Positions 55,506 through 64,000 of a stretch of DNA of 64,000 nt are shown here, in pieces. The notes beneath the pieces were generated by a model. The model was not told the DNA's origin and did not search any database. It saw only the letters and a list, made by a program, of their open reading frames with translations. Origin of the DNA: Pseudopelagicola sp. (GTDB lineage: Bacteria > Pseudomonadota > Alphaproteobacteria > Rhodobacterales > Rhodobacteraceae); the NCBI GenBank assembly GCA_026195905.1, contig JAPHRE010000027.1, forward strand, positions 1 through 64,000. Reading direction: 5' to 3'. Position numbers and translations under genes: made by a program. Every line of letters begins with the position of its first letter. Position 1 is the first letter of the stretch.

Positions 55506-56807
55506 CTATTTTTCCGGGATCAAGCCGCGTGGGCTAAATCGCAGGACAAGCAGAAGGATCACCCCCATAGTCAGCAGGCGCATATGCGCGGCGCTATCAA
55601 TGAGGTGATTGCGCAGGGCGTTGTCCTCGGCCATGCCAGAGGTCACGAATTCCATCGCCCAATGGCCCAGTGGTTCAACCATCACCCAAAGCCACCAGAT
55701 CAAGAACCCGCCAAGCACCGCGCCGAGGTTGTTGCCCGACCCGCCAACAATCACCATCACCCAGATCAGGAAGGTAAAGCGTAGCGGCTGATAGGTGCCC
55801 GGTGTGAGCTGCCCGTCAAGCGTCGTAAGCATCGCCCCGGCAATCCCGCAGACCGCCGAGCCGAGCACGAAAATCTGCAAGTGGCGGCGCGTGACGTTCT
55901 TGCCCATCGCCGCTGCGGCAACTTCGTTGTCGCGGATGGCGCGCATCATTCGGCCCCAAGGGCTTTTGAGCGCAGCTTGTGCCATGATGAAAATAACGAC
56001 CAACACTATGGTAAAGAGCACCGAATACCCGAGTTTGACGAAGAGCGTCGAAGCCGTCACCGGATCAAGCCCAAACCCTTCGGCGTTTTTGACAAAATTG
56101 GCGCTGTTTTGCAGGTCGATCTCATAAGGCACCGGGCGGGGCAGGCCGTTGACGTTCTTGACGCCTCTGCCAAGCCAGTCTTCGTTTTTCATCACCGCAA
56201 TAATGATTTCGGCAATGCCAAGCGTCGCAATCGCAAGATAGTCCGAACGCAGGCCAAGGGCTGTCTTGCCGATCAACCAGGCCGCACCTGCCGCCAATAG
56301 CCCGCCCATAGGCCAAGACAGCAGCACAGGCAGGCCGAGACCGCCAAGATAGCCCGTCCCGGCCGGGTTGACCGCTTCGATCGCATCAACAGCGGGATCA
56401 AAAACTGCGCGGTAAATGAAAAACCCCACAATCAGGAAGAGCGGCAGGCCAATAAGCCGCGCTCGTCCTTTAAGGCGTTTGTTGAGGAAGACCGCCGCAA
56501 CGATGGTCGCGGCCCCGATTGCAAGACCGAGCAGGACGCGCAAGCCGCCAGCCGCCCATGCCTCGCCTACGGGGGGCATCGACGTAAGAACAACGGCAAG
56601 CCCGCCAAGCGCGACAAAGCCCATCACACCAACGTTGAACAGGCCCGCAAAGCCCCATTGCAGGTTTACGCCAAGCGCCATGATGGCCGATATCAGGCCC
56701 ATGTTGAGGATAAACAGCGCGCTGTTCCAGCTCTGCACAAACCCTGTGCCAATGATGAGAAGCGCCATAAGGGCGAAGAGAAGGGTATTTTTGACCGTAT
56801 CGCTCAT
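55506..56807 (-). CDS. livM: Branched-chain amino acid-type ABC transporter permease, LivM
   Basis: A 433-residue permease with about nine to ten hydrophobic segments (SALFILNMGLISAIMALG at start). The EAA-like loop region GRMMRAIRDNEVAAAAMGKNV is typical of LivM-type subunits. It overlaps livH by four bases (ATGA). Last gene of the SBP-livG-livF-hypothetical-livH-livM unit. Longer than E. coli LivM in N-terminal half because of the extra hairpin near 100-145. Confidence 0.95.
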   Translation of the reverse strand: MSDTVKNTLLFALMALLIIGTGFVQSWNSALFILNMGLISAIMALGVNLQWGFAGLFNVGVMGFVALGGLAVVLTSMPPVGEAWAAGGLRVLLGLAIGAATIVAAVFLNKRLKGRARLIGLPLFLIVGFFIYRAVFDPAVDAIEAVNPAGTGYLGGLGLPVLLSWPMGGLLAAGAAWLIGKTALGLRSDYLAIATLGIAEIIIAVMKNEDWLGRGVKNVNGLPRPVPYEIDLQNSANFVKNAEGFGLDPVTASTLFVKLGYSVLFTIVLVVIFIMAQAALKSPWGRMMRAIRDNEVAAAAMGKNVTRRHLQIFVLGSAVCGIAGAMLTTLDGQLTPGTYQPLRFTFLIWVMVIVGGSGNNLGAVLGGFLIWWLWVMVEPLGHWAMEFVTSGMAEDNALRNHLIDSAAHMRLLTMGVILLLVLRFSPRGLIPEK

Positions 56808-57814
56808 ACCGATTTCCCCTTGAAAATGCCGGTGGGCTTGAACAGGAGCACAACGATCAGGATCACGAAGCTCACCGCGAATTTATAGTCCGTGCTCAGA
56901 AGCTGGACGAGCCCATCCGGCTCGAGCGACTCTGGCATCCAATAGGTCAGAACCTTCTTCCAGGCATAGGTGATCATCACCTCTGAAAACGCAACGATAT
57001 AGCCACCGGCAATCGCCCCAAGCGGGCTACCAAGACCGCCAACAATGGCCGAAGCAAAGATCGGCAGCAGAAGCATAAAGTAAACGAAGGGTTTGAAGGT
57101 CTTGTCGAGGCCATAAAGCGTTCCGGCAATGGCCGTCAGGGCGGCGACGATCATCCACGTATACATCACGACCCGTTCGGGATTGATCCCCGACAGAAGC
57201 GCAAGATCCTCATTGTCGGAATAGGCGCGCATGGATTTGCCCGTGCGCGTGCGATTCATGAACCAGAACAAGGCAATAACGCAGATCACGGCAACAACAA
57301 CGGTAAGCCCTTGCGTCGTCTTGATCGCAAGCCCTTCGCGCAGGCCGGTCATTTGCTTGAACTCCCGCACCGAGATGATGAAACGTTCCCCGTCGAGGAA
57401 TTTTTGGTCATTCGGTCCGATGATAAACCGCACGACGCCGTTCATGACGAACATGACCCCCATTGACACAATCACAAGGATCACAGGTTTGGCCTTTTGG
57501 GTGCGATAGAACCGATACACCATCCTGTCAGTAATCAATACAAGCGCCATAGTGCCAAGGATCGCAAAGGGCAGGGCAAGAAGCGCGGTCGGCAGTGGAC
57601 CAAGGCTAAGCCCCATCCCCTGAAACCACCACGTCACAAGCACCGCGACCATCGCACCAAAGGCCATTGTGTCGCCATGTGCAAAGTTGGAAAACCGCAA
57701 GATCCCGTAAATCAACGTCACACCAAGAGCGCCAAGCGCAAGCTGGCTGCCGTAGGCGATTGCAGGGATCAGTACGAAGTTGGAAAGGGCCACAAAGCCG
57801 TTCAAAAAGTCCAT
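56804..57814 (-). CDS. livH: Branched-chain amino acid-type ABC transporter permease, LivH
   Basis: A 336-residue permease with eight or so membrane segments. Seen are LALGALGVTLIYGILRFSNFAHGD (abridged), TGKSMRAYSDNEDLALLSGI (the EAA loop) and AIVGGLGSPLGAIAGGYIVAF. ATG 57814 has AAGGTGG just upstream; a GTG at 57823 would add three residues. It pairs with LivM to form the pore. Confidence 0.94.
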   Translation of the reverse strand: MDFLNGFVALSNFVLIPAIAYGSQLALGALGVTLIYGILRFSNFAHGDTMAFGAMVAVLVTWWFQGMGLSLGPLPTALLALPFAILGTMALVLITDRMVYRFYRTQKAKPVILVIVSMGVMFVMNGVVRFIIGPNDQKFLDGERFIISVREFKQMTGLREGLAIKTTQGLTVVVAVICVIALFWFMNRTRTGKSMRAYSDNEDLALLSGINPERVVMYTWMIVAALTAIAGTLYGLDKTFKPFVYFMLLLPIFASAIVGGLGSPLGAIAGGYIVAFSEVMITYAWKKVLTYWMPESLEPDGLVQLLSTDYKFAVSFVILIVVLLFKPTGIFKGKSV

Positions 57815-57827
57815 CAAGCCCACCTTG

Positions 57828-57851
57828 TTGGTGATTGGGTTGGTGATTGGG
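57828..57851. repeat. 12-bp tandem duplication upstream of livH
   Basis: TTGGTGATTGGG occurs twice in direct succession just upstream of the livH start. It looks like a recent slippage duplication in the leader. Confidence 0.8.
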
Positions 57852-57917
57852 TCAGTGTTTGTTTCGGGGCAAAGCCGCGCTGCGCAGGGTGCAGCAGGTC
57901 AGTGTTGAGGGCGCGCA

Positions 57918-58289
57918 TCATAGAGCCTCCCCACAGTCGCCCGTAAAGCGTTTGCCGCGATTGCCGACATAGAGGAACCGACCTTGGGCCTCGATGTCGA
58001 GCGTGTAGCGCCCGGCAAAAGCATCAAGTTCATAGCGGCGCTCGCCGTCCTTGCCGCGCGAGACGCGCGCCGCATACGGGCCTTGCCGGTCGATCCAGAG
58101 CTGTGCTCCCGATCCCGCTCCCGGTTTGATCGCGATCTGAAGCGTTGAGGGGGCACACATACGCTTGGCATCCCCCCGGCACTGGGTATCGGCGGTGCAT
58201 AGAAGGGTGTCCGCACTGGCGGCGCTGGCCACGGCAAGCATCACTGCCGCGCCAAGCCCCGTATGAGATGCTGTTGTGCCAAACACCAT
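57918..58289 (-). CDS. Small exported protein within the liv operon
   Basis: A 123-residue protein with an N-terminal signal peptide (MVFGTTASHTGLGAAVML, cut near ASA) and four or five cysteines (TLLCTADTQCRGDAKRMCA, then GDCGEAL at the end). No known domain; perhaps a small beta-sandwich. It sits between livF (stop five bases upstream of its ATG) and livH on the same strand and so is part of the operon. Function unknown. Confidence 0.65.
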   Translation of the reverse strand: MVFGTTASHTGLGAAVMLAVASAASADTLLCTADTQCRGDAKRMCAPSTLQIAIKPGAGSGAQLWIDRQGPYAARVSRGKDGERRYELDAFAGRYTLDIEAQGRFLYVGNRGKRFTGDCGEAL

Positions 58290-58293
58290 GCGA

Positions 58294-59001
58294 TCACCCG
58301 CCGAGGAAGGATTTGCGCACTTCCGGGTCAGCAAGAAGTTCCTTGCCGGTGCCGGAATAGGCGTTGCGTCCCTGAACAAGCACATAGCCCTTGTCCGCGA
58401 TCTCAAGCGCCTGTCGGGCGTTTTGTTCCACCATGAGAATGGGAATGCCTGTGCGGCTGACTTCGATGATCCGGTCGAACAACTCGTCCATGACAATCGG
58501 AGAGACCCCCGCGGTCGGCTCGTCGAGCATCAGGATTTTTGGCTTGGTCATCAAGGCCCGGCCAACCGCAACCTGCTGACGCTGACCGCCCGAAAGCTCG
58601 CCTGCGTGCTGGTGGCGTTTTTCCTTGAGGATCGGGAACAGGTCATAGACCTGCGCCATCGTGTCCGAGAAATCATCGGTGCGAATAAATGCCCCCATCT
58701 CAAGATTTTCCTCAACGCTCATCGAGGTAAAGATGTTGTGGGTTTGGGGGACGAACCCCATGCCCTTGACCACGCGCTGTTGCGGGCTGAGCTTGGTGAT
58801 GTCCTCGCCATCCAGGGTGACATGGCCGGAATGGATGTTCAGCATCCCGAACACCGCTTTCATCGCGGTGGATTTGCCCGCGCCGTTTGGCCCGACGATC
58901 ACGGCGATCTCGCCCTTGTCTACGGCCACCGTGCAGTCATGCAGGATATCCGGCCCCTTGCCGTATCCGCCGGTCATATTGGCGCCTGTCAGAAAGCTCA
59001 T
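58294..59001 (-). CDS. livF: ABC transporter ATP-binding protein LivF
   Basis: A 235-residue ATPase. Walker A GPNGAGKST (37-45), signature LSGGQRQQVAVGRAL, Walker B ILMLDEPTAGVSP. The short form without the LivG C-terminal extension. It forms a heterodimer with LivG and drives the LivH/LivM pore. Confidence 0.95.
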   Translation of the reverse strand: MSFLTGANMTGGYGKGPDILHDCTVAVDKGEIAVIVGPNGAGKSTAMKAVFGMLNIHSGHVTLDGEDITKLSPQQRVVKGMGFVPQTHNIFTSMSVEENLEMGAFIRTDDFSDTMAQVYDLFPILKEKRHQHAGELSGGQRQQVAVGRALMTKPKILMLDEPTAGVSPIVMDELFDRIIEVSRTGIPILMVEQNARQALEIADKGYVLVQGRNAYSGTGKELLADPEVRKSFLGG

Positions 59002-59046
59002 AGTGCTGGATTCCTTTTCTGATCCGCGTCGCGGGGAAGGGGCCGG

Positions 59047-59829
59047 TTAGGCCTCCATCATATCTTTGTTTTTTAGTCCGGTGCCGAGATAGGCTTCGAT
59101 CACATGCTCATTGGCCTTGATCTCGGCCAGGCTGCCTTCGGCCAATACCTTGCCCTCGGCCATACAGATGACCGGGTCGCAAATCTTGCCGATGAAATCC
59201 ATATCGTGCTCGATAACAACAAAGGTATAGTTGCGTTCTTTGTTGAGGCGCAGGATCGCGTCGCCGATCGTATTGAGAAGGGTGCGGTTCACGCCCGCGC
59301 CAACCTCGTCAAGAAACACGATCTTGGCGTCAACCATCATCGTGCGGCCAAGCTCAAGCAATTTCTTCTGACCGCCGGATATTTCGCCTGCCCGGTGATC
59401 GGCGAGATGTTCCACGGTGAGGAATTCAAGAACCTCATCCGCCTTGGCGCGTAATGCGCGTTCCTCGTTGGCAATACGTTTGCGGCCAAACCACGTATTC
59501 CAGAGCGCCTCGCCCGATTGCCCGCCCGGCACCATCATCAGGTTTTCGCGACAGGTCATCGAGGAAAATTCATGTGCGATCTGGAACGTGCGCAACAGGC
59601 CTTTGTGAAAAAGCTCATGCGGTGGCAGCCCGGTAATATCCTCGCCCGCCATACTGACGCGTCCGGAGGTTGGTTTAAGAACACCAGCGATTACATTGAA
59701 AAGAGTGGTTTTTCCGGCACCATTTGGGCCAATCAATCCGGTGATAGAACCCGGCTCAATCGACAGGGTCGCGCCATCAACCGCGTGGAACCCGCCAAAT
59801 TTCTTGTGAACGTCTTCGACAACGATCAT
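59047..59829 (-). CDS. livG: ABC transporter ATP-binding protein LivG
   Basis: A 260-residue ATPase. Walker A GPNGAGKTT (34-42), signature ISGGQKKLLELGRTMM, Walker B IVFLDEVGAGVN. The C-terminal EYL-type tail (IEAYLGTGLKNKDMMEA) is typical of LivG. About 45 bases from livF. Confidence 0.95.
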   Translation of the reverse strand: MIVVEDVHKKFGGFHAVDGATLSIEPGSITGLIGPNGAGKTTLFNVIAGVLKPTSGRVSMAGEDITGLPPHELFHKGLLRTFQIAHEFSSMTCRENLMMVPGGQSGEALWNTWFGRKRIANEERALRAKADEVLEFLTVEHLADHRAGEISGGQKKLLELGRTMMVDAKIVFLDEVGAGVNRTLLNTIGDAILRLNKERNYTFVVIEHDMDFIGKICDPVICMAEGKVLAEGSLAEIKANEHVIEAYLGTGLKNKDMMEA

Positions 59830-59873
59830 ATGTTTTCCCCTGAAAGCGCGTTTCCCGCGTCTATTCTATATGA

Positions 59874-59903
59874 AACAGCCCGGAGCGGATACTCCGGGCT
59901 GTT
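59874..59903 (-). terminator. Hairpin between the substrate-binding gene and livG
   Basis: AACAGCCCGGAG pairs perfectly with CTCCGGGCTGTT around six bases. The T-run after it on the minus strand is poor. It probably cuts read-through and protects the upstream message so that binding protein is made in excess over the transporter. Confidence 0.7.
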
Positions 59904-59922
59904 CCTTAGTGCAAGTCTTGAC

Positions 59923-61107
59923 TTAACGGTATTGCGCCGTGGTGATTTTGCCGCCTTCGATGACGATCTCACGGTAGCCGCCCGCCGCTTCGCCGGGGCC
60001 GATCAGCTCAACTGCGGTTGCGCCAACATAGTCGATCTCGGTGCCCGCCGCGATCAGTTCAAGCGCCTTGTCGAGTTCACCGGCCATGATCTTTTCGCCC
60101 GGTGCGTTGGCGACGTCCATGATCTTGCCGGAATAGGCCGACGGGTCGGAAGAGCCAGCCGCCTGCATGGCGAGCATGATAAGCGCCGCGGCGTCATAGC
60201 TTTCGCCGACATAGGGGCCGGAGGCGTCTGCGCCGGTTGCGGACACTTTTTCCTTCACCATCGAGGCATCCGCTGCGTCGCTACCCGGAACCGTTCCGAT
60301 CGAGCCTTCGATCTCATCGCCGAACGCTTCTTCAAGCGCCGAGCCGATCATGCCGTCGGGCAGGGCGAAAGTATCGAATGCGCCCGTGTCGAGCGCGGCA
60401 CGGATCACGCCGGGACCGCCTTGGTCGACATAGCCTGCAACGATGAGGATATCGCCGCCTGCTGCCGCCAGCGCGCCAACTTCAGCCGAGTAATCGGCCT
60501 TGCCGTCTTCGTGGGCTGCAATCGTGGTGACTTCGCCGCCAGCGGCTTCAAACGCGGCTGCGATGCTGTCGGAGAGACCTTTACCATAGTCGTTGTTGGT
60601 GTAGGTGATCGCTGCCGACTTGAAGCCACGCTCCATAAGAACGGTCGCGAGAACCTGACCTTGGCGTGCATCCGACGGCGAGGTGCGGAAAAACAGGCCG
60701 TTATCCTCGGCGCTCGAGAGCGCGGGCGAGGTTGCGGAGGGCGAGATCATCACAACACCGTTGGGAACGGCCACGTTGGCAAGAACCGCGCCGGTCACGC
60801 CGGAACAATCTGCGCCCATGATGCCTTTTACGCCTTCGCTGGTGATGAGGCGTTCAGCGGCGGCAGTGGCCGCGCCGGCGTCAATACAGGTCGAATCTGC
60901 GCGTACAGGAGTCACGGTCGCGCCCCCAAGCAGCTTGCCCGAGTCGGTGACTTCTTTCATGGCAACTTCGGCACCGCCCGCCATAGCAGGGGTCAGCGAT
61001 TCGATGGGGCCAGTGAAGCCGAGAATAACGCCAATTTTAACGTCTTCGGCGTGAGCAGCGCCCGCCATAAGTGCGGTGGCAGCAGATGCCATCAGCAGTT
61101 TTTTCAT
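59923..61107 (-). CDS. ABC transporter substrate-binding protein (LivK/Peripla_BP_6 type)
   Basis: A 394-residue periplasmic protein with signal peptide MKKLLMASAATALMAGAAHA. The mature domain opens EDVKIGVILGFTGPIESLTP and has two lobes of the Peripla_BP_6 fold. It starts the operon. The substrate cannot be read from sequence; branched-chain amino acids, other amino acids, or amides are all possible for this class. There are two cysteine pairs (DCSG and CIDAG) in the first third. Confidence 0.93.
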   Translation of the reverse strand: MKKLLMASAATALMAGAAHAEDVKIGVILGFTGPIESLTPAMAGGAEVAMKEVTDSGKLLGGATVTPVRADSTCIDAGAATAAAERLITSEGVKGIMGADCSGVTGAVLANVAVPNGVVMISPSATSPALSSAEDNGLFFRTSPSDARQGQVLATVLMERGFKSAAITYTNNDYGKGLSDSIAAAFEAAGGEVTTIAAHEDGKADYSAEVGALAAAGGDILIVAGYVDQGGPGVIRAALDTGAFDTFALPDGMIGSALEEAFGDEIEGSIGTVPGSDAADASMVKEKVSATGADASGPYVGESYDAAALIMLAMQAAGSSDPSAYSGKIMDVANAPGEKIMAGELDKALELIAAGTEIDYVGATAVELIGPGEAAGGYREIVIEGGKITTAQYR

Positions 61108-61272
61108 TTTTTAACTCCCAGATTGGTTTTTTATCCTGCCGTAGCCTAACGCGGATTTTTCAAAAGAAAAGGGGGCTTGAACGCCAGTTTTCACAAAGAA
61201 ACACGGCAATCCGCAGGCCAAACGTTATATTCTTTGCAAAGTAATGCTTAGATGGTGGGAAAAGGAGCCAAC

Positions 61273-62364
61273 ATGCGCTGGATTGTAGTCGTGCTGATCG
61301 CTTTGATACCGACGATGGTTGTGTCTCAAGCCGCGCCACCCCTGCGCGCCGAGACAGTGGCCGACGGATTTGTCGAACCGTGGAGTTTTGCCTTTCTGCC
61401 TTCGGGGGGTATGCTCGTGACCGAGCGGCCGGGGACACTTTGGCATTTGACCGAAGATGGCCGCCGCACCGAGATTGCCGGGCTTCCGAACATCCGCGCA
61501 CGCGGGCAGGGCGGGTTGCTTGATGTCCTGGTGCCACGCGACTTTGCACAAAGCCGCGAGATTTTCCTGAGTTTTTCCAAACCCCAGCGCGGCGGTCTCG
61601 GCACCGCTGTGTTTCGGGCGGTCTTGCCGGACGGGCGCAATCGGTTGGAAAAAGGCCGCGTGATTTTTGAAATGACGCCGGGGTCAAGCGGCGGTCGCCA
61701 CTTCGGAAGCCGCATTGTTGAAGCCCCGGACGGGACGCTGTTTGTGACCATCGGAGAGCGCGGCGATCGCCCCTCGGCTCAAGACCTGACGCGCCATAAC
61801 GGCAGTGTGATCCGCATTCACCGCGACGGCACCGTGCCCGCCGACAACCCTTTCCTCGACCATCCCGACGCCGAACCGGAAATCTGGTCCTATGGGCACC
61901 GCAATCCGCAAGGCGCGGCCCTTGATCCAAGCGGCAACCTGTGGGTTGTCGAACATGGCGCACGCGGCGGGGACGAGGTAAACCGCATCCAATCGGGTGC
62001 CAACTATGGCTGGCCGGTGATTTCCTATGGCCGCCACTATAGCGGCCTCAAGATCGGTGAGGGCACACATAAAGCAGGCATGGTGCAGCCTGACTATTAC
62101 TGGGATCCGTCCATTGCGCCCTCTGGCATGGCGTTTCACACCGGCAAAAGCATGCCCGACTGGCGCGGCGCCATCCTCGTTGGAAGCCTAAAATACGACT
62201 ATATTGCTGTTCTCAAGGGTAATCCGCTCTCTGAAATTGCACAAATCGAACTTTTAGAAACAGAGCGCGTGCGTGATGTGCGTCAGGGACCGGACGGCAT
62301 GATCTACTTTCTCTCAGAGCCGCGCGGGGCGATTTACCGCCTGCAACCGGGATCAGATGGATAG
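61273..62364 (+). CDS. PQQ-dependent aldose sugar dehydrogenase (YliI/Asd type)
   Basis: A 363-residue periplasmic protein with a signal peptide (MRWIVVVLIALIPTMV, cut near SQA). Six-bladed beta-propeller of the GSDH family: FVEPWSFAFLPSGGMLVTER, NPQGAALDPSGNLWVVEHGARGGDE (given in part), GANYGWPVISYG and the PSIAPSGMAFHTG blade. AAAGGAG lies just upstream of the ATG. It oxidises aldoses with PQQ, delivering electrons to a quinone or cytochrome, but no PQQ genes are seen here. Convergent 12-base overlap with the following regulator. Confidence 0.9.
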   Translation: MRWIVVVLIALIPTMVVSQAAPPLRAETVADGFVEPWSFAFLPSGGMLVTERPGTLWHLTEDGRRTEIAGLPNIRARGQGGLLDVLVPRDFAQSREIFLSFSKPQRGGLGTAVFRAVLPDGRNRLEKGRVIFEMTPGSSGGRHFGSRIVEAPDGTLFVTIGERGDRPSAQDLTRHNGSVIRIHRDGTVPADNPFLDHPDAEPEIWSYGHRNPQGAALDPSGNLWVVEHGARGGDEVNRIQSGANYGWPVISYGRHYSGLKIGEGTHKAGMVQPDYYWDPSIAPSGMAFHTGKSMPDWRGAILVGSLKYDYIAVLKGNPLSEIAQIELLETERVRDVRQGPDGMIYFLSEPRGAIYRLQPGSDG

Positions 62365-63357
62365 CCGTGTCGCCTGACTGCCACGTTCGCGGTAGGGGGT
62401 GGTGTCATAATGCGCGCGATAGCATTTTGAGAAATGCGACGGTGAGGCAAACCCGCAGGCCAACGCCACGTTGATGACGCTCATATCCGTCTGCATCAAG
62501 AGGTTGCGCGCCTTTTGAAGGCGCAACTCCATGTAATAACGCTTGGGCGAGCGGTTGAGATAGCGGCGAAACAGCCGCTCAAGCTGGCGCGTGGACATGC
62601 CGACATCTTTGGCAAGGATCGAGGGGCTGATCGGTTCCTCGATATTGGCCTCCATCATCTGGATCACTTGGCTCAGCTTGGGGTGACGCACACCGATCCG
62701 CGTCGGCACCGAGAGGCGCTGCGTGTCCTGATCTGTGCGAATGGACGAATAAATCTGCTGATCCGCAACCCAATTCGCAATTTCCTCGCCGAAATCGTCT
62801 GAAATGATCTGAAGAAACAAGTCGATGGACGAGGTGCCACCGGCGGTTGTCATGCGATTGCCGTCAATCTTGTAGACGGCTTTGCTAAGATCGACCTCTG
62901 GGAAATCCTCGGCAAAACTATCCTGATTTTCCCAATGGATCGTGGCTTTCTTCCCATCAAGTAGCCCGGCCTTGGCCATCACATAGGCCGCCGTGCACAA
63001 GCCTCCGATCTTGATGCCTTTGCGGGCCTCGCGCCGCAGCCATGACAAAAGCCGTTTCGTCGTCGCCGCCTGTATCTCGATTCCGCCGCACAGGATCACC
63101 CGGTCATCCCGGTGCAGTTCGACAAGATCATCGTCGAGCTTGAACTCGGTCTGCGTCGAGCAAGACACGGTATCGCCGCCCTCGCCAATCAACAGCCATT
63201 CATAGCGCGGCGTTTCGGTATTGCGATTGGCCAAACGCAAGCAATCCAATGCCGAGGCAAAGGACAAGAGCGTAAAATTATCAAGCAAAACAAAGACAAA
63301 ACGGATCGGTTTTGTCTCAATAGCGTTTTTGTTGGCTGATCGTACCGGTTGGGCCAT
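62353..63357 (-). CDS. GlxA-type transcriptional regulator (DJ-1/PfpI plus AraC HTH)
   Basis: A 334-residue regulator: an N-terminal DJ-1/PfpI-like domain (RFVFVLLDNFTLLSFASALD and IKIGGLCTAAYVMAKAGLL, cysteine at the nucleophile elbow), and a C-terminal AraC-type HTH (SILAKDVGMSTRQLERLFRR and ALACGFASPSHFSKCYRAHY). The architecture is that of GbdR, CdhR and ArgR regulators of quaternary amine and amino acid use. The target is unknown; it diverges from the DAHP synthase gene and converges with the sugar dehydrogenase. Confidence 0.9.
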   Translation of the reverse strand: MAQPVRSANKNAIETKPIRFVFVLLDNFTLLSFASALDCLRLANRNTETPRYEWLLIGEGGDTVSCSTQTEFKLDDDLVELHRDDRVILCGGIEIQAATTKRLLSWLRREARKGIKIGGLCTAAYVMAKAGLLDGKKATIHWENQDSFAEDFPEVDLSKAVYKIDGNRMTTAGGTSSIDLFLQIISDDFGEEIANWVADQQIYSSIRTDQDTQRLSVPTRIGVRHPKLSQVIQMMEANIEEPISPSILAKDVGMSTRQLERLFRRYLNRSPKRYYMELRLQKARNLLMQTDMSVINVALACGFASPSHFSKCYRAHYDTTPYRERGSQATRLSI

Positions 63358-63516
63358 ACGCGCGAATCCTTGCTACTTTAAGGCGCATCCAAAGTGATCC
63401 GACGATGTTAGCGCCTTTCAGATCGGTTTGGTCAAGAGCGATATTTCAGATATGGCCCTTGTGGACATGGTTTTGTATAAGGTCATTTCACACTGTTAGA
63501 GACCGGAGCAAACACA

Positions 63517-64000
63517 ATGGCTGAATGGGTAAAATCTGGCTGGCGGACCAAACCGCGGATCCAGATGCCTGAGTATACGGATGAGGACGCGCTGAACGCC
63601 GTGGAGGCGCAGCTTGCCAGTTATCCGCCGCTCGTCTTTGCCGGTGAGGCGCGGCGTCTAAAGCAAGAGCTTGGGGCCGCCGCACGCGGCGAAGCGTTCC
63701 TGCTTCAGGGCGGGGATTGCGCCGAGAGCTTTGAGCAATTTTCCGCAGATGGCATCCGCGATACATTCAAGGTCATGCTGCAAATGGCGATGGTGCTGAC
63801 CTATGGCGCCAAGGTGCCGGTGGTGAAGGTTGGTCGTATGGCCGGTCAATTCGCCAAGCCCCGTTCGGCCCCGACCGAGACGGTCGACGGTGTGGAGCTT
63901 CCAAGCTATCGCGGAGATATCATCAACGAGCTTGATTTTTCCGCAAAATCCCGCATCCCGGACCCGCGCAAGATGCTACAGGCCTATACTCAGGCCGCCG
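63517..64000 (+). CDS. aroG: Class II DAHP synthase, 5' part (runs off window)
   Basis: The first 161 codons of a class II (plant-type) 3-deoxy-7-phosphoheptulonate synthase, the first step of the shikimate pathway. Read from ATG 63517: [35 protein letters not shown] with the metal/active-site cysteine, [28 protein letters not shown] stretch lies about 10 bases before the start. The gene continues past the right edge. Confidence 0.95.
   Translation, partial: MAEWVKSGWRTKPRIQMPEYTDEDALNAVEAQLASYPPLVFAGEARRLKQELGAAARGEAFLLQGGDCAESFEQFSADGIRDTFKVMLQMAMVLTYGAKVPVVKVGRMAGQFAKPRSAPTETVDGVELPSYRGDIINELDFSAKSRIPDPRKMLQAYTQAA

Overview
The window is a GC-rich (roughly 60% by eye) chromosomal segment of an alphaproteobacterium, most likely a member of the Rhodobacterales (Roseobacter group). 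The evidence is the combination of genes and control sites: CckA, TrmJ next to CtaA, an IscR with a single cysteine heading an iscR-iscS-sufBCD-sufS operon, a RpoE/ChrR pair, a DUF853 ATPase, a GlxA-type regulator, an alphaproteobacterial LexA box (GAAC-N7-GAAC) at recA and an Irr-type box at iscR. I cannot name the genus.

Layout. 0.1-8.2 kb: trmJ, ctaA, an M32 carboxypeptidase, a small membrane protein, gyrA and a radical SAM protein. 8.2-12.2 kb: the operon zwf-pgl-pgi (entry of glucose-6-phosphate into the Entner-Doudoroff and pentose phosphate routes) behind a LacI-type palindrome, then tRNA-Gly(CCC). 12.2-15 kb: an accessory-looking patch with two paralogous small four-cysteine proteins and a RACo-like [2Fe-2S]/ASKHA protein. 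15-29.7 kb: guaB, an RsmB-like methyltransferase, cckA, a sulfotransferase, recA, alaS, a DUF1330 protein, typA, a YitT membrane protein, an HD hydrolase, a small helical protein and an alpha/beta hydrolase. 29.7-38.4 kb: the Fe-S assembly operon, interrupted by a TTG-started membrane peptide, an FkbM methyltransferase and two Yip1-like membrane proteins. 38.5-47.3 kb: an RTX-type calcium-binding protein, tRNA-Arg(CCG), the dTDP-rhamnose operon rfbCBDA, an ECF sigma/ChrR pair, and an octaheme cytochrome c plus cytochrome b module behind an FNR-type box. 47.5-55.4 kb: two murein-related enzymes (DUF882 and L,D-transpeptidase), lpxD-acp-KAS, an IalB-family protein, and a DUF853 ATPase. 55.5-61.1 kb: a complete branched-chain amino-acid-type ABC importer. 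61.2-64 kb: a PQQ-type sugar dehydrogenase, a GlxA-type regulator and the 5' part of a class II DAHP synthase, which runs off the window.

Most of the window is ordinary housekeeping sequence. The observations I consider most worth checking are: an 11-bp, helix-phased tandem repeat present at two distant intergenic loci; the pair of small cysteine-patterned paralogs; the membrane-tethered octaheme cytochrome/cytochrome b operon; an orphan minus-strand terminator next to a stretch complementary to a strong ribosome binding site (candidate sRNA); and the non-Fe-S genes embedded in the suf operon. There is no CRISPR array, prophage, transposase or rRNA operon in the window.
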